From positions 1-64,000 of the forward strand of contig NZ_NQKQ01000016.1 in the NCBI RefSeq assembly GCF_002269505.1: a stretch of 64,000 bases of DNA. The letters are read 5' to 3'. The notes under the pieces are model-generated. The model was not told where the DNA came from and searched no databases. It was given only the letters and a program-made list of their open reading frames with translations. Within the stretch, counting starts at the first letter, position 1. Every line of letters starts with the position of its first letter. The position numbers and the translations under genes are program-made. Positions 27,170 to 37,533 of the stretch are shown piece by piece. This DNA comes from Pseudomonas fragi (lineage in GTDB: Bacteria > Pseudomonadota > Gammaproteobacteria > Pseudomonadales > Pseudomonadaceae).

Positions 27170-29221
27170 TTACTTGATGCGTTGACCTGGTTTTGCGCCG
27201 CTGTCCGGGCTGAGCAGGTAAATTTCTTCACCGCCAGGGCCGGCAGCCATCACCATGCCTTCGGACATGCCGAAGCGCATTTTGCGTGGCTTCAAGTTGG
27301 CAATCATCATGGTCAGGCGACCTTCGAGCTCAGCCGGGTTCGGGTAGGCGCTCTTGATCCCGGAAAACACGTTGCGTTGCTCGTCGCCAATATCCAGGGT
27401 CAGACGCAGCAGTTTGTCGGCGCCTTCAACTGCTTCAGCTTTGAGGATCAGCGCGACGCGCAAGTCCACGGCAGCAAAGGTATCAAACTCGATCTCTGCG
27501 GACAGCGGCTCCTTGACCAGTTCGCCATTGCCTTGTGGTGCAGCGCTGCCGGTGTCGGTCTGGCTGGCGACCAGGTCTTCTTTCGAAGCGTCGGTCATGG
27601 CCTGGACCTTGACTGGGTCAATACGGGTCAATAATGGCTTGAAAGCGTTCAACTGGTGGTTGGCCAGCCATACCTTGTGGTCGTTCCAGTTCAGGGGAGC
27701 GACATTCAGGAATGCTTCTGCATCGGTAGCCAGTACTGGCAGGACCGGCTTGAGGAAGATGATCAACTGGCGGAACAGGTTGATGCCCAGGGCGCAAACC
27801 GCCTGAACTTCCGCTTGCTTGCCTTCTACCTTGGCCATTGCCCATGGGGCCTTTTCGGCGATCCAGGCGTTGGCACGGTCGGCCAGGGCCATGATTTCGC
27901 GCATGGCACGGGCAAAGTCGCGGGCTTCATAAGCCTCGGCAATGCTTGGGGCCGCGGCCAGGAAGGCTTCGGTCAGTTCGGGAGCTGCATTGCCCTCGAC
28001 CATGACCCCGGCGTTGCCCTTGTGAATAAAGCCCGCGCAGCGGCTGGCGATGTTGACAACTTTGCCAACCAGGTCGGAGTTGACCTTCTGGACGAAGTCT
28101 TCCAGGTTCAGGTCAAGGTCATCGACGCCACGACCCAGCTTGGAGGCGTAGTAGTAGCGCAGGTATTCCGGTGCCAGGTGGTCCAGGTAAGTGCGGGCCT
28201 TGATAAAGGTGCCGCGAGATTTGGACATTTTCTGGCCGTTAACGGTCAGGTAGCCGTGAACGTTGATGGCGGTTGGTTTGCGATAGCCTGCGCCTTCAAG
28301 CATGGCTGGCCAGAACAGGGCATGGAAGTTGACGATATCCTTGCCGATAAAGTGGTACAGCTCGGCGGTAGAGTCCTTTGCCCAGTACGCGTCAAAGTCC
28401 AGTTCTGGACGACGGGCGCAGAGGTTCTTGAAGCTGGCCATGTAGCCGATTGGCGCGTCCAGCCATACATAGAAGTACTTGCCTGGCGCGTCCGGGATCT
28501 CGAAGCCGAAGTACGGCGCATCACGGGAGATATCCCACTGTTGCAGGCCAGTATCCAGCCATTCGGCGATCTTGTTGGCAACTGCATCTTGCAGGGCACC
28601 GCTGCGGGTCCAGCTTTTGAGCATGGCGTCGAAGTCGGGCAGCTTGAAGAAGAAGTGCTCGGAGTCCTTGAGCACCGGGGTTGCGCCGGAAATCGCCGAC
28701 TTCGGGTTCTTCAGGTCGGTTGGTGCGTAGGTGGCGCCGCATTTTTCACAGTTGTCACCGTACTGATCCTCAGTGCCGCATTTAGGGCAGGTGCCCTTGA
28801 TGAAGCGGTCGGCCAGGAACATTTTCTTTTCCGGGTCGAAGTACTGGGTGATCGAACGAGTGGCGATATGCCCGGCTTCGCGCAGCTTGATGTAGATCGC
28901 ACTCGACAGCTCACGGTTTTCTTCGGCGTGGGTCGAATGGAAGTTGTCGAAGTCAACGAGGAAATCGGCAAAGTCGGCGCTGTGTTCAGCCTGAACATTG
29001 GCGATCAACTGCTCGGGGGTGATGCCTTCTTTCTCGGCGCGCAACATGATGGCCGAGCCGTGAGCGTCGTCTGCGCAGACATAAGTGCACTGATTGCCGC
29101 GAAGTTTCTGGAAGCGCACCCACATATCAGTCTGGATGTACTCAAGCATATGGCCAAGGTGAATAGAACCATTGGCATAGGGCAGGGCGCTGGTGACTAA
29201 GATATTGCGTGGCTCGGACAT
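27170..29221 (-). CDS. metG: Methionyl-tRNA synthetase
   Basis: 683 residues. Class I motif HLGHM (21-25), a zinc knuckle CPKCG...CEKCG (about 145-161), KMSKS near 333-337, an anticodon-binding helical domain, and a C-terminal EMAP/Trbp111 tRNA-binding domain (about 575-683) joined by a Ser/Gly/Glu linker. It charges initiator and elongator tRNA(Met). Divergent from apbC. Confidence 0.96.
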   Translation of the reverse strand: MSEPRNILVTSALPYANGSIHLGHMLEYIQTDMWVRFQKLRGNQCTYVCADDAHGSAIMLRAEKEGITPEQLIANVQAEHSADFADFLVDFDNFHSTHAEENRELSSAIYIKLREAGHIATRSITQYFDPEKKMFLADRFIKGTCPKCGTEDQYGDNCEKCGATYAPTDLKNPKSAISGATPVLKDSEHFFFKLPDFDAMLKSWTRSGALQDAVANKIAEWLDTGLQQWDISRDAPYFGFEIPDAPGKYFYVWLDAPIGYMASFKNLCARRPELDFDAYWAKDSTAELYHFIGKDIVNFHALFWPAMLEGAGYRKPTAINVHGYLTVNGQKMSKSRGTFIKARTYLDHLAPEYLRYYYASKLGRGVDDLDLNLEDFVQKVNSDLVGKVVNIASRCAGFIHKGNAGVMVEGNAAPELTEAFLAAAPSIAEAYEARDFARAMREIMALADRANAWIAEKAPWAMAKVEGKQAEVQAVCALGINLFRQLIIFLKPVLPVLATDAEAFLNVAPLNWNDHKVWLANHQLNAFKPLLTRIDPVKVQAMTDASKEDLVASQTDTGSAAPQGNGELVKEPLSAEIEFDTFAAVDLRVALILKAEAVEGADKLLRLTLDIGDEQRNVFSGIKSAYPNPAELEGRLTMMIANLKPRKMRFGMSEGMVMAAGPGGEEIYLLSPDSGAKPGQRIK

Positions 29222-29402
29222 GGGGCTCGGCTACTTGATGAGACGGTGGTCGGCCACTATAAAGCGCCGGGCAATATATTTCACCCCGTGGCGGTATATC
29301 TGATCGTTTGTGTTGTTTTTGACCGATTCAAAAGCCTGCTGCCAGTGGTTTATTACAGGTACGATAGCGGCCTGTTTTACTCAGTCTTTACGGGAGTTGC
29401 CC

Positions 29403-30497
29403 ATGAGCGCAGTCAATCGCGCAGCGGTGGAGGCCGTCCTTCGCCAATACACCGACCCTTATTTGAATCAGGATCCGGTCAGTGCCGGATGCATCCGCAA
29501 CATTGAGGTTCAGGGTGAGCGCGTCAGTGTTCAGCTTGAGCTGGGTTATGCCGCTGGTCTGTTCAAGGGTGGCTGGGCGCAGATTCTGCAAACTGCCATC
29601 GAAAACATGGAGGGTGTGACCTCGGCCAAGGTCGAGATCGACTGCGTGATTGCCGCGCACAAGGCGCAGGCGCAAATCCCCGGTCTGGCCAATGTGAAAA
29701 ACATTGTGGCCGTGGCTTCCGGCAAGGGTGGTGTCGGCAAATCCACCACCGCTGCCAACCTGGCATTGGCGCTGGCGCGTGAAGGCGCGCTGGTGGGCAT
29801 TCTGGATGCGGACATTTATGGGCCGAGTCAGGGCGTGATGTTTGGTATTGCTGAAGGTACGCGACCGAAGATCCGTGATCAGAAGTGGTTTGTGCCCATC
29901 GAAGCCCATGGCGTTGAAGTGATGTCGATGGCCTTTTTGACTGACGACAACACGCCGATGGTCTGGCGCGGCCCGATGGTCTCGGGGGCTCTGTTGCAGC
30001 TGGTTACGCAGACCGCCTGGAATGATCTCGATTACCTGATCATCGACATGCCGCCGGGTACCGGTGATATTCAGCTGACCCTGGCGCAAAAAGTCCCGGT
30101 GACTGGCTCGGTGATAGTGACAACTCCGCAGGACCTGGCGTTGCTGGATGCGCGCAAGGGGGTCGAGATGTTCCGCAAGGTGAACATTCCGGTGCTGGGT
30201 GTAGTGGAGAACATGGCGGTACATATCTGTTCGAACTGCGGCCATGCAGAGCATCTGTTCGGTGAGGGGGGGGGGGAGAAGCTGGCGACGCAATATGGCG
30301 TTGAGGTGCTGGCCTCGCTGCCGCTGTCGATGGAGATCCGCGAGCAGGCCGATAATGGCAAGCCTACAGCGGTGGCTGATCCCAACAGTCCGATTGCCTT
30401 GATCTATCAGGAGCTGGCCCGTCAGGTGGGTGCGCGTATCGTCCTGCACGAAGCGGCTTCGCAGGCGATGCCGAGCATTACCACTAGCGACGACTGA
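29403..30497 (+). CDS. apbC: Iron-sulfur cluster carrier ApbC/Mrp
   Basis: 364 residues. An N-terminal MIP18-like domain (about 8-90) precedes the P-loop NTPase with deviant Walker A SGKGGVGKS (106-114) and the cluster-binding CSNC near 278-281. It binds and hands on [4Fe-4S] clusters. ATG 29403 has GGGAG seven bases upstream. Odd: the GEGGGEK loop is encoded by an uninterrupted run of 11 G (30266-30276), a possible slippage site. Confidence 0.93.
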   Translation: MSAVNRAAVEAVLRQYTDPYLNQDPVSAGCIRNIEVQGERVSVQLELGYAAGLFKGGWAQILQTAIENMEGVTSAKVEIDCVIAAHKAQAQIPGLANVKNIVAVASGKGGVGKSTTAANLALALAREGALVGILDADIYGPSQGVMFGIAEGTRPKIRDQKWFVPIEAHGVEVMSMAFLTDDNTPMVWRGPMVSGALLQLVTQTAWNDLDYLIIDMPPGTGDIQLTLAQKVPVTGSVIVTTPQDLALLDARKGVEMFRKVNIPVLGVVENMAVHICSNCGHAEHLFGEGGGEKLATQYGVEVLASLPLSMEIREQADNGKPTAVADPNSPIALIYQELARQVGARIVLHEAASQAMPSITTSDD

Positions 30498-30513
30498 ATT
30501 GCGAGGCAATACC

Positions 30514-30618
30514 TGTAGTCGCTGACGAGGTACGAGGCTGCGATAAGGCCCGCAGGGCCTTCAAAAGTTGGGGCCGCTACGCAGCCCATCGCCGCCTCGT
30601 GCCTCGTCAGCGACTACA
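30514..30618. repeat. REP-like inverted repeat, GTAGTCGCTGACGA variant, copy 3
   Basis: Arms of 31 bases (30514-30544 and 30588-30618) with two mismatches. The internal piece has GGCCCGCAGGGCC. It shares the TGTAGTCGCTG-CGA core with copies at 4002 and 15919, and lies after apbC. Confidence 0.8.
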
Positions 30619-30646
30619 AAATCGTGCCCGTGTTTATTGCAGGCAT

Positions 30647-30679
30647 AAAAAAACCCCGCTTTTAAGGGCGGGGTTTTTT
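30647..30679. terminator. Bidirectional terminator apbC / csp
   Basis: AACCCCGC-TTTTAAGG-GCGGGGTT with a long A run on the left and T run on the right. Confidence 0.9.
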
Positions 30680-30695
30680 ACTGGATCAGCACAAG

Positions 30696-30905
30696 TTAGA
30701 TAACTTGAACTTCCTCAGCTTGCATGCCTTTCTGACCGCGGGTAGCGATGAAAGAAACCTGTTGGCCTTCTTTCAGGCTTTTGAAGCCGTCGGATTGGAT
30801 TGCTTTGAAGTGAACAAACAGGTCGTCACCGGATTGTGGAGTGATGAAGCCGAAGCCTTTTTCATCGTTGAACCACTTAACGGTACCAGTTTGGCGATTA
30901 GACAT
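30696..30905 (-). CDS. Cold-shock-domain protein, CspA family
   Basis: 69 residues forming a single OB-fold with RNP1 KGFGFI (16-21) and RNP2 LFVHF (29-33). It binds single-stranded RNA/DNA as a chaperone. In Pseudomonas several near-identical paralogs exist, so cold induction cannot be told from the protein. The promoter and leader lie in the 352-base gap to its right. Confidence 0.94.
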   Translation of the reverse strand: MSNRQTGTVKWFNDEKGFGFITPQSGDDLFVHFKAIQSDGFKSLKEGQQVSFIATRGQKGMQAEEVQVI

Positions 30906-31257
30906 GGTGTAACTCCTTGAACAAAGATAACTGCGACGCAGGAAAAGCCCTGGCCGAGACTGAGTGCAAAGAGCAGGAAAAATTCTTGGAGATGGTTGGA
31001 TCGAAATTCAACATATCGTGTAGAGATTCTCAGTGACACAAGCAACACAGTGGCGCCACCTTAACGCTTTTTTCAGAACGTGCAAAGGGTCTTTGCGAAG
31101 GTTTCTCTAAAAACGTGACTGACGGTTACCCTTACACCCTGTATTCAGGGGATCTGCGGCTAATTTCGATATTTTTGCCCCAGACTTTTGAACCGGGCCT
31201 TGGGGGGCGGTAAGATGCCCAACAGAATTTTCTACCTCGCTATTCAGGACACCCGCC
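30906..31257. other. csp/dcd divergent intergenic region
   Basis: 352 bases without a gene. The csp half (30906-31060) is AT-richer and probably holds a long 5' leader, usual for cold-shock genes. I could not recognise a cold box. The dcd promoter is presumably within 31100-31240. No repeats seen. Confidence 0.5.
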
Positions 31258-31824
31258 ATGAGCATCAAACCGGACAAGTGGATTCGCCGCATGGCGCAAG
31301 AGCACGGCATGATCGAACCTTTCGTCGAGCGTCAGGTGCGTGAAGAAGGCGAGAACCGTCTGATTTCCTACGGTGTATCGAGCTACGGCTATGACGTTCG
31401 TTGCGCAAACGAGTTCAAGGTCTTCACCAATATCAACTCGGCGACCGTTGATCCGAAGAATTTCGACGCGGGCAGCTTTGTCGATGTCACCAGCGACGTG
31501 TGCATCATTCCGCCCAACTCCTTCGCTCTGGCGCGCACCGTTGAATACTTCCGTATTCCACGCAACGTGCTGACCATCTGCCTGGGTAAAAGCACCTACG
31601 CGCGTTGCGGCATCATCGTTAACGTGACGCCGCTTGAACCTGAGTGGGAAGGTCATGTGACATTGGAGTTCTCCAACACCACCACGTTGCCGGCCAAGAT
31701 CTACGCCAACGAAGGCGTGGCACAAATGCTGTTCTTCGAATCTGACGAAGAGTGTGAAGTGTCGTACAAGGACCGTGGCGGCAAGTATCAGGGCCAGCGC
31801 GGCGTAACCTTGCCTCGCACCTGA
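31258..31824 (+). CDS. dcd: dCTP deaminase
   Basis: 188 residues, full length. The trimeric dUTPase-fold signature includes the ligand loop GKSTYARCG (about 111-119), whose Ser/Arg contact phosphate, and the catalytic Glu region [17 protein letters not shown] (about 125-141). It converts dCTP to dUTP for thymidylate synthesis. ATG follows a short leader and there is no alternative start. Confidence 0.96.
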   Translation: MSIKPDKWIRRMAQEHGMIEPFVERQVREEGENRLISYGVSSYGYDVRCANEFKVFTNINSATVDPKNFDAGSFVDVTSDVCIIPPNSFALARTVEYFRIPRNVLTICLGKSTYARCGIIVNVTPLEPEWEGHVTLEFSNTTTLPAKIYANEGVAQMLFFESDEECEVSYKDRGGKYQGQRGVTLPRT

Positions 31825-31917
31825 CGAACAGAGGGAATTCTTGAGCGATAAAGCACTCTATTGAGTGTATTTCCGGTTACGCATCCAGCGAGCCGGATCA
31901 TCGCTCAGGAGTGCCTC

Positions 31918-32124
31918 ATGAAGATTGATCCGAGTATCCGCGCCCAACTGGCAGACCTTGAGCCCAACCAGGTAGGGCTGCTGGCGTGGTCTCTGCTGGC
32001 TTTTCCGCAGATTCACGCAGGCGGCATCCCCGGCCAGCCTGACCCGGACACCCCGCAACCGATCGAACCCGAACCGGGCGTGCCAACGCTGCCTGATGAG
32101 CCCCCGCCTGCCCCGGTTGCCTGA
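31918..32124 (+). CDS. Small proline-rich hypothetical protein
   Basis: 68 residues from MKIDPSIRAQLADLEPNQ. A helical N-terminal half (to about residue 38) is followed by a Pro/Asp/Glu-rich tail (GQPDPDTPQPIEPEPGVP). AGGAG lies six bases before the ATG, which supports translation. No family recognised. It lies 93 bases after dcd and convergent with the deacylase gene. Confidence 0.6.
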   Translation: MKIDPSIRAQLADLEPNQVGLLAWSLLAFPQIHAGGIPGQPDPDTPQPIEPEPGVPTLPDEPPPAPVA

Positions 32125-32136
32125 GCCTGTAGTGGC

Positions 32137-33258
32137 TCAAGGCGATAGCAGATAGCCGCTACGATAAGCTTCACGGCCCGCCACATGGGCAATCACCATG
32201 CCTGCGGTGGCCATTCGCCGCTGAGAGCGGGCATAGAGCAAGCCTGCACTGGTGCAGTAAACCGGTGTGAGCCTGTCGCTGATCGGGTCAATGATCTCGG
32301 CAATCAATTGGCCAGCGCAGAGATACTCCCCGGGCCTGGCATTGAAGACCAGCAGTCCGCCTACAGGCGTCGCCACGGGCTCTACGCCGGCCAGAGGCGT
32401 CGCTGGGTACAGGAGGGGAGGCAAAGGCCTGGACTCGCCGTCAATCGCGCCAAAATCAATCAGATAATCAATCAGCGCCTCACAGTCGTGCTGTGCATGG
32501 CTGTGGCTGACGTCTGTCAGGCCGCGCAACTCCAGGGTCACGGAAAAGCTGCCCTGGGGAATAGCGTAACAATGGCCGAAACGTTGCTGTAATTGCCACC
32601 ACAGCAGGGTGAAACACTCATCGAATGACAGCCCGCCTGAATCCGTGGCCAACAGGCTGGCTTGCGCCCCCAGGTGACGTGCCAGCGGTTCGACCTGCAC
32701 CCAAGCCTCGGGTGTGGTGTACAGGTGGGCGACGGCCTCATAGTCACAATGCAGGTCTAGCACCATATCGGCATCGCAGGCCAGTGTTTGCAGGGTCAGG
32801 CGTTGGGAGTGCAATTGCGTGGTGGGTACTTGCGCGGCCAGCAGTTTGCGCAAGTGACGGCGGATCAACTGCAGGTTTTGCCCGGGGTCGTTGCTGAGTT
32901 GGCCTTCAAGCTCATCACCAATCTGCGCGCTCAGGTCAAGGAAATTACGATTGAAATTCTGCCCGCTTTGCAGCTCGTAGCGGCCCAGTGGAATATCCAT
33001 CAGTACCTGTTCCAGGCCGGCCGGGTTGGCCACGGGCACTACGACGATCTCACTGATCAAGCGCCCGGCGGCTTCCAGTTCTGCAAGGCGTTGCTTGAGG
33101 TGCCAGGCGACCAGCATCCCGGGCAATTCGTCAGCATGCAATGAAGCCTGGATATAGATCTTGCCCCGTGGCTGCGCAGGTCCGTAGTGAAAACTGTGAA
33201 TAAGTCGTTCAGTGCCGGGAACCGGTGCCAGCAAAGGATGAATTTGATGTCGCTGCAT
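32137..33258 (-). CDS. Succinylglutamate desuccinylase/aspartoacylase (M14) family protein
   Basis: 373 residues from MQRHQIHPLL. Zinc motif H-A-D-E at 41-44 and the second ligand in LDLHCDYEAV mark the AstE/AspA metallo-acylase family; the C-terminal beta domain (about 290-373, PVGGLLVFNARPGEYLCAGQ) resembles a lipoyl/biotinyl-type barrel seen in this subfamily. It probably removes an acyl group from an amino acid or amide, but the substrate is unknown. Start ATG 33258 has AAGGA seven bases ahead. Confidence 0.85.
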   Translation of the reverse strand: MQRHQIHPLLAPVPGTERLIHSFHYGPAQPRGKIYIQASLHADELPGMLVAWHLKQRLAELEAAGRLISEIVVVPVANPAGLEQVLMDIPLGRYELQSGQNFNRNFLDLSAQIGDELEGQLSNDPGQNLQLIRRHLRKLLAAQVPTTQLHSQRLTLQTLACDADMVLDLHCDYEAVAHLYTTPEAWVQVEPLARHLGAQASLLATDSGGLSFDECFTLLWWQLQQRFGHCYAIPQGSFSVTLELRGLTDVSHSHAQHDCEALIDYLIDFGAIDGESRPLPPLLYPATPLAGVEPVATPVGGLLVFNARPGEYLCAGQLIAEIIDPISDRLTPVYCTSAGLLYARSQRRMATAGMVIAHVAGREAYRSGYLLSP

Positions 33259-33378
33259 GGAGACGTCCTTGTGAGCCAGGGGGATGGCTAAGCAGTAGTG
33301 CTGTACCCGATTGCCACAGTCCTGGCACATTACGGGCGACATATAACTGAAAAATCACGCAGTGTCATTTAGCATAAT

Positions 33379-33406
33379 CCCTCTCCCGGTTCTGTGCAGG
33401 AGAGGG
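33379..33406. terminator. CCCTCTCC hairpin after quiP
   Basis: CCCTCTCC-N12-GGAGAGGG, 17 bases past the quiP stop. No strong T run. Same palindrome family as at 347 and 47047. Weak terminator or dispersed repeat. Confidence 0.45.
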
Positions 33407-33423
33407 CTGCCAGCGGTTGTCGG

Positions 33424-35886
33424 TTACTTGCCCGGAACCAGGGTCAGGCGGGTTTTGCCGTAGGTTTTGTCGAAGTTTTGCGGTTGCATCGGGAAGCTGA
33501 TGTACTGCCCTTTCAGCCACGGGTCGATGCCGTCGGTGTAGTGCGGGCTGGCCGGGTTGCTCGATTGCCCGGTGCTGTTTTGCCCCATCATGGGTTCGAC
33601 CTGGCCGAAGTCGATGATCATGCGCATGGCCGGAATTTGTGTCACCTCAAAGCTTGCACCTGCGAGGTTGTAGGCCGCGGTGTTGAGGGTGGTGTGATCG
33701 CCACCCGCCATGACCGGGCCGCGAACGGTCTGGCCGTTGCTGTTGCGCCACAGATACTGATGCAACTTGCCCCACTGCCAGGCTCTGTGATCGCTACCCA
33801 TCAGGCTGTCACCGCTACTGATGGCGGCTGCGAGAGTGCGCGCCAGAATCGCCGGTTTGTCTTCTTTTTGCGCCGAGCGGGTGTCGTCCCAGAAGGGGCT
33901 GTCTTCGCGGCCCAGCAAGTGATCAGCCACCGCTGGATAAGAGAGGTTGCTGTTGGCCACAAATGCCTGCCAGCTGGCGCTGTTCTCGGGGCCCAGTTCA
34001 TCAAGGAAGATCTGCCGGGTGCTTTCCTGCAGGAACAGTTCATACAGCGCTGCATCGGCCGAACTGGCGCTAAGCTTGCCGTCAAATGCCATCAGCCGGC
34101 CCAGTGCTTCGCGAGCCTTGGCCTGTTCTGAAGCGGGTAATGCCGCGATAGCCTGCTTGAGCGGCTGCGCCATGCCGGGCGCGGTAAACATGCTTTTCAA
34201 TTTGGCCGCGAACAACGTGGTTTGGTCGTACTGCATCGCGATCATGCTGCGAGCGTCCTGTTTGCCGCTGCCCGCCAGTTGCGCAAGGCGTTCGCTGCGC
34301 TCAGGTGACAGCCACGAGTTGGACAATTGCATGCCGTAGCCGTAGGCGGCAGTCCGCTGGTTGGCGGTGCCCAGCCAGCCCTGGGCCGGGTCCTGGTCGT
34401 AAGGGTGCAGCATCGGGTCGGCGTAACCTTCCCAGTCGTAGCGGCCATCCCAGCCCGGCGACGGGAACAGGCCAAGGCCTTCGCGACGGTTGGGGTAGAG
34501 CCCGGTCACTTGCCAGCCGATATGGCTGGCGTCGGCGTACAGTAGGTTCAGCGCTACAGCACGGATTTCGCGGCTGGCATCCGAGGCTTTTTCGCTGTTC
34601 TGGGCGCGGGACAGGTCAAAAAAGGCGTCGAGGGTTTTATCGCCCTGCAAGTCCGGGGTTTGCAGGGCAAGCCCCAGGCTGCTGTCCAGGGCATTGGGGC
34701 TGCCCAGGGCGCTGTTGAGCAGCGGCCCGTGGCGGGTTTCGTAAACGACTTCACGAATCGGGCGCTGACCTTTGACGAAAAAGGTTTCGTTGCGCACCGT
34801 CGCCGGTAGCCACTTGCCGTTCGCCATGTAGTACAGGCTGCTGCCCTGGCGTTTGAGTTTCTCCAGGAACACATCCTGGTTGTCGCCCATGGCCAGGCTC
34901 ATGCCCCACGCCACTTTGCCGTTGAACCCGGCAAACAGGGTCGGCAAGCCCGCAATGGTTGCCCCGGCAGCCTGGTATTTAGGGGCGCGAATCTGCACAT
35001 AGCTCCATGCCGAAGGCACGCCTATGGGCTGATGGATATCGTTGGCCAGCAGGCTCTTGCCGCTGCGGCTGCGCTGCGGGCCAATGGCCCAGTCGCTGGA
35101 TGCCGTGACGCCTGGCAGGCTCAGTTGTTTCACTTGCGCAAGGGCCTGGGTCACACCGCTCAAGCCTTGCAGCTGGCTGCCCAGGGCCAGGCCCTTGAGC
35201 TTGTCGGCCTCGCTGGCGGGCAAGGCTTCGTTGGGGTAAGTCGGCATCAGCCAGGGCAGTTTGTCGGTGCCGACTTTTTGTGCCAGCGCCAGGGCGTTGA
35301 GTTCTTCTTGCAGATTGACTGACATGCCGAAGTTCAACAGGCTGAAAATCAGCGCCGAATCCTCGGGTTTCCAGTATTCGACCTTGTAGCTGGCCTGCGC
35401 CAGATCGGCCGGCAGTTTGTCGCGGTAGCGGAACAGGTAGGCGTTGACCCCGCGGGCGTAAACTTCGAAAAACTTTTTAAGGCGCGGTGATGCGCCTTTA
35501 TAAAGCTCGTCAGCGTTCTTTTTCAGATTGATGGTGCGCATCAACCGGTCGCTTTCCAGAGCATCTACGCCGTTGAGTTCGGCCAAGCGGCCTTGGGCCA
35601 GCAAGCGTAAGCGCACCATCTGGCTAATACGGTCGCCAGCATGCACATAACCCAGGGTGAACAGGGCGTCATGGAAGCTGCTGCTTTCGATCAGCGGCAT
35701 GCCCTGGCTGTTGCGCCGTACCGACACGTTCTGCGCCAGGCCTTTGAGCGGTTGTACGCCGGAGGCAGGCACCAGGCTTTCAGTGGCAGGGTTGTTTATC
35801 TGGCAACCGGTCAGGCCCAGCAGGCTGACCACTGCCGCGGCAACGCCGAACCGGGGTAGAAATTGAATAAGGGCTGGCGAGGCCAT
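33424..35886 (-). CDS. quiP: Acyl-homoserine lactone acylase QuiP
   Basis: 820 residues of the Ntn-hydrolase penicillin acylase family. The whole sequence follows P. aeruginosa QuiP (PA1032) as I recall it, starting MASPA. A lipobox GLTGC (Cys28) suggests an envelope lipoprotein. A propeptide/alpha part is followed by the auto-cleavage point before Ser263 in [10 protein letters not shown], which would become the nucleophile of the beta subunit. QuiP opens the amide of long-chain AHL signals. Odd: S-S-D-W replaces the S-N-N-W I recall in the P. aeruginosa protein, and a stretch near residue 705 is about 25 residues shorter. Confidence 0.88.
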   Translation of the reverse strand: MASPALIQFLPRFGVAAAVVSLLGLTGCQINNPATESLVPASGVQPLKGLAQNVSVRRNSQGMPLIESSSFHDALFTLGYVHAGDRISQMVRLRLLAQGRLAELNGVDALESDRLMRTINLKKNADELYKGASPRLKKFFEVYARGVNAYLFRYRDKLPADLAQASYKVEYWKPEDSALIFSLLNFGMSVNLQEELNALALAQKVGTDKLPWLMPTYPNEALPASEADKLKGLALGSQLQGLSGVTQALAQVKQLSLPGVTASSDWAIGPQRSRSGKSLLANDIHQPIGVPSAWSYVQIRAPKYQAAGATIAGLPTLFAGFNGKVAWGMSLAMGDNQDVFLEKLKRQGSSLYYMANGKWLPATVRNETFFVKGQRPIREVVYETRHGPLLNSALGSPNALDSSLGLALQTPDLQGDKTLDAFFDLSRAQNSEKASDASREIRAVALNLLYADASHIGWQVTGLYPNRREGLGLFPSPGWDGRYDWEGYADPMLHPYDQDPAQGWLGTANQRTAAYGYGMQLSNSWLSPERSERLAQLAGSGKQDARSMIAMQYDQTTLFAAKLKSMFTAPGMAQPLKQAIAALPASEQAKAREALGRLMAFDGKLSASSADAALYELFLQESTRQIFLDELGPENSASWQAFVANSNLSYPAVADHLLGREDSPFWDDTRSAQKEDKPAILARTLAAAISSGDSLMGSDHRAWQWGKLHQYLWRNSNGQTVRGPVMAGGDHTTLNTAAYNLAGASFEVTQIPAMRMIIDFGQVEPMMGQNSTGQSSNPASPHYTDGIDPWLKGQYISFPMQPQNFDKTYGKTRLTLVPGK

Positions 35887-35966
35887 GGCAAAGCTCCTGC
35901 GGGGGTGGTGTCATCGAAAGCCGCTACGTTAGTGAGGCCGATGACACCGTGCAAGCGCTATATGCA

Positions 35967-36608
35967 CTACTTGGGCGGGTTGATTTTATCCACCAGTGCG
36001 TAGGCACGTTCTGTAGCCGGGCGCGCCTTGACCCGCTGGAACCACGCCTTGAGCGCCGGGAAGTCGTCCAGGTTCTGACCCTGCCATTCATGGGGCACGA
36101 TCCACGGGTAAATCGCCATGTCGGCGATGCTGTATTCGGCGCCTGCAACAAACTCGCGGCCTTCCAGCTGTTTGTTCAACACACGATACAAGCGGGCCGT
36201 CTCTTCGGTGTAGCGCTTGATCGCATACGGGATTTTTTCCGGCGCGAAGCGATTGAAGTGGTGATTTTGCCCGGCCATGGGTCCCAGGCCGCCCATTTGC
36301 CAGAACAGCCATTGCAGGGCCATTTGCCGGCCGCGCAGATCCTTGGGCAGGAATTGCTCGGTTTTTTCCGCGAGGTACAGCAAGATCGCGCCAGATTCGA
36401 ACAAGGACAGCGGCTCGCCGCCGTCAGCCGGAGCCTGATCGACAATGGCCGGGATGCGGTTGTTCGGGGCTATTTGCAAAAACTCCGGAGCAAACTGTTC
36501 GTTCTTGCCGATATTGATCGGATGAACCTTGTAGGGCAGGCCAGCTTCTTCAAGAAACAATGAGACTTTGTGGCCGTTGGGAGTGGTCCAGTAATAAAGA
36601 TCGATCAT
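35967..36608 (-). CDS. yfcG: Glutathione S-transferase, Nu-class YfcG-like
   Basis: 213 residues. The thioredoxin-like N-terminal domain begins MIDLYYWTTPNGHKVSLFLEE, with the Thr-Pro-Asn active-site loop of the YfcG/Ure2-like Nu class; ESGAILLYLAEK (about 70-81) is the glutathione-binding strand-helix. These enzymes act as glutathione-dependent disulfide reductases. GGAG seven bases ahead supports ATG 36608. Confidence 0.87.
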   Translation of the reverse strand: MIDLYYWTTPNGHKVSLFLEEAGLPYKVHPINIGKNEQFAPEFLQIAPNNRIPAIVDQAPADGGEPLSLFESGAILLYLAEKTEQFLPKDLRGRQMALQWLFWQMGGLGPMAGQNHHFNRFAPEKIPYAIKRYTEETARLYRVLNKQLEGREFVAGAEYSIADMAIYPWIVPHEWQGQNLDDFPALKAWFQRVKARPATERAYALVDKINPPK

Positions 36609-36753
36609 GAAGGGCTCCAGAAGGGAATATTCACCCAGCGGCTGACGGCCATCACAGGGGGGCGTCAACGGTGGGATGTCAGTTTTACTCCCAAAAGCGC
36701 GTCGGATGAAAGCAGGTCAGAGCTTGTGAAGCGTTTTTTCATAAAGCAAAAAC

Positions 36754-36792
36754 GCAAACGCCGCACCGGCTCAAGGCAGGTGCGGCGTTTGC
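36754..36792 (-). terminator. Terminator of the SEC-C/LEA/YchJ operon
   Basis: GCAAACGCCGCACC / GGTGCGGCGTTTGC, 14-base arms, followed on the minus strand by GTTTTTGC. It lies 17 bases after the SEC-C gene. Confidence 0.82.
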
Positions 36793-36808
36793 AACGCGTC
36801 CCGAGGGA

Positions 36809-37018
36809 TCAGGCGCCGTGGCACTTCTTGAATTTCTTGCTGCTGCCGCACGGGCAAGGATCGTTGCGGCCAACGTCTTTCAGCTCGTTGCGCACTGGCT
36901 CTTGAGGTGCATGGCCGCAATGCGGGCCATGTACATGACCGTGATCGTGGTCATGGGTGTGGCCATGATCATGATCGTGGTTGCAGTCGGGGCCATGAAC
37001 GTGGGGTTGTTGGGTCAT
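36809..37018 (-). CDS. His-rich SEC-C motif protein
   Basis: 69 residues. The N-terminal half is almost all His, Asp, Gly and Cys ([20 protein letters not shown]), with 17 His in the first 40 residues. The C-terminus is a SEC-C zinc finger [18 protein letters not shown] like the SecA tail. The His/Cys arrangement suggests metal binding or storage. Partner unknown. Seven bases after the LEA gene on the same strand, so the last gene of its operon. Confidence 0.8.
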   Translation of the reverse strand: MTQQPHVHGPDCNHDHDHGHTHDHDHGHVHGPHCGHAPQEPVRNELKDVGRNDPCPCGSSKKFKKCHGA

Positions 37019-37025
37019 TGCTCAA

Positions 37026-37511
37026 TCACTCTGGAATAAAATCGCCGGGGATTATCTCGCCTTTGCGCGTCAGGTGCACGTCGTAACCGTAGAACAGGCC
37101 GGTTTGCAGTGTGCCCTCGAGTCGGTAGGGGATGGGTTGGTCGGGTGTTTCAAGCAATTTTGCCAGCGGTCGCACCTGCGGCCAGAGGTTGGTGCGCACT
37201 GGTATCACGTAATGGGCGCTGCTTTTGGGTTGCACGCTGAACCAGTGCTCGTTCTCACCTTCGGTCAGCTTGATGGTGCCCAGATACAGGGTATAGCTCA
37301 GGCCGCGCACAGTCAGTGTCGAGTCACTGGGGTTGTCGACCCGAAAGTGCAGCTTGAAGCGCTGTTCCAGCAGCTTGGCCTGCACCAGTTCGACTTTTTC
37401 CAGATGCACGTCGGGGTCCTTGTCGGCCGAGTCGAACCAGGAGGTGCACCCCGACACCATCAGCAGCATGGCCAGGGCGATTGTTTTTATTGTTCGGGCC
37501 CGCACGTCCAT
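37026..37511 (-). CDS. LEA type 2 (WHy domain) lipoprotein
   Basis: 161 residues with lipobox MVSGC (Cys22). A WHy/LEA14 beta-sandwich follows, with the core pattern FRVDNPSDSTLTVRGLSYTLYL (about 56-77 of the protein). LEA14-type domains are linked to stress tolerance; bacterial members are envelope lipoproteins of unknown role. GAGG before ATG supports the start. Third gene of the DUF6231-ychJ-LEA-SEC-C unit. Confidence 0.85.
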   Translation of the reverse strand: MDVRARTIKTIALAMLLMVSGCTSWFDSADKDPDVHLEKVELVQAKLLEQRFKLHFRVDNPSDSTLTVRGLSYTLYLGTIKLTEGENEHWFSVQPKSSAHYVIPVRTNLWPQVRPLAKLLETPDQPIPYRLEGTLQTGLFYGYDVHLTRKGEIIPGDFIPE

Positions 37512-37533
37512 TGTTTAACCCTCAGAATCCAGC

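Noticed and set aside
27656..29200. 514-codon open frame antisense to metG
   Set aside because: Mirror of conserved metG coding sequence; product has no recognisable domain.
30906..31060. Cold-shock box in the csp leader
   Set aside because: No stretch resembling the enteric cold box could be identified with confidence.
36570..36905. 111-codon plus-strand frame across the yfcG promoter and SEC-C terminator
   Set aside because: Spans a terminator hairpin and antisense of two genes.
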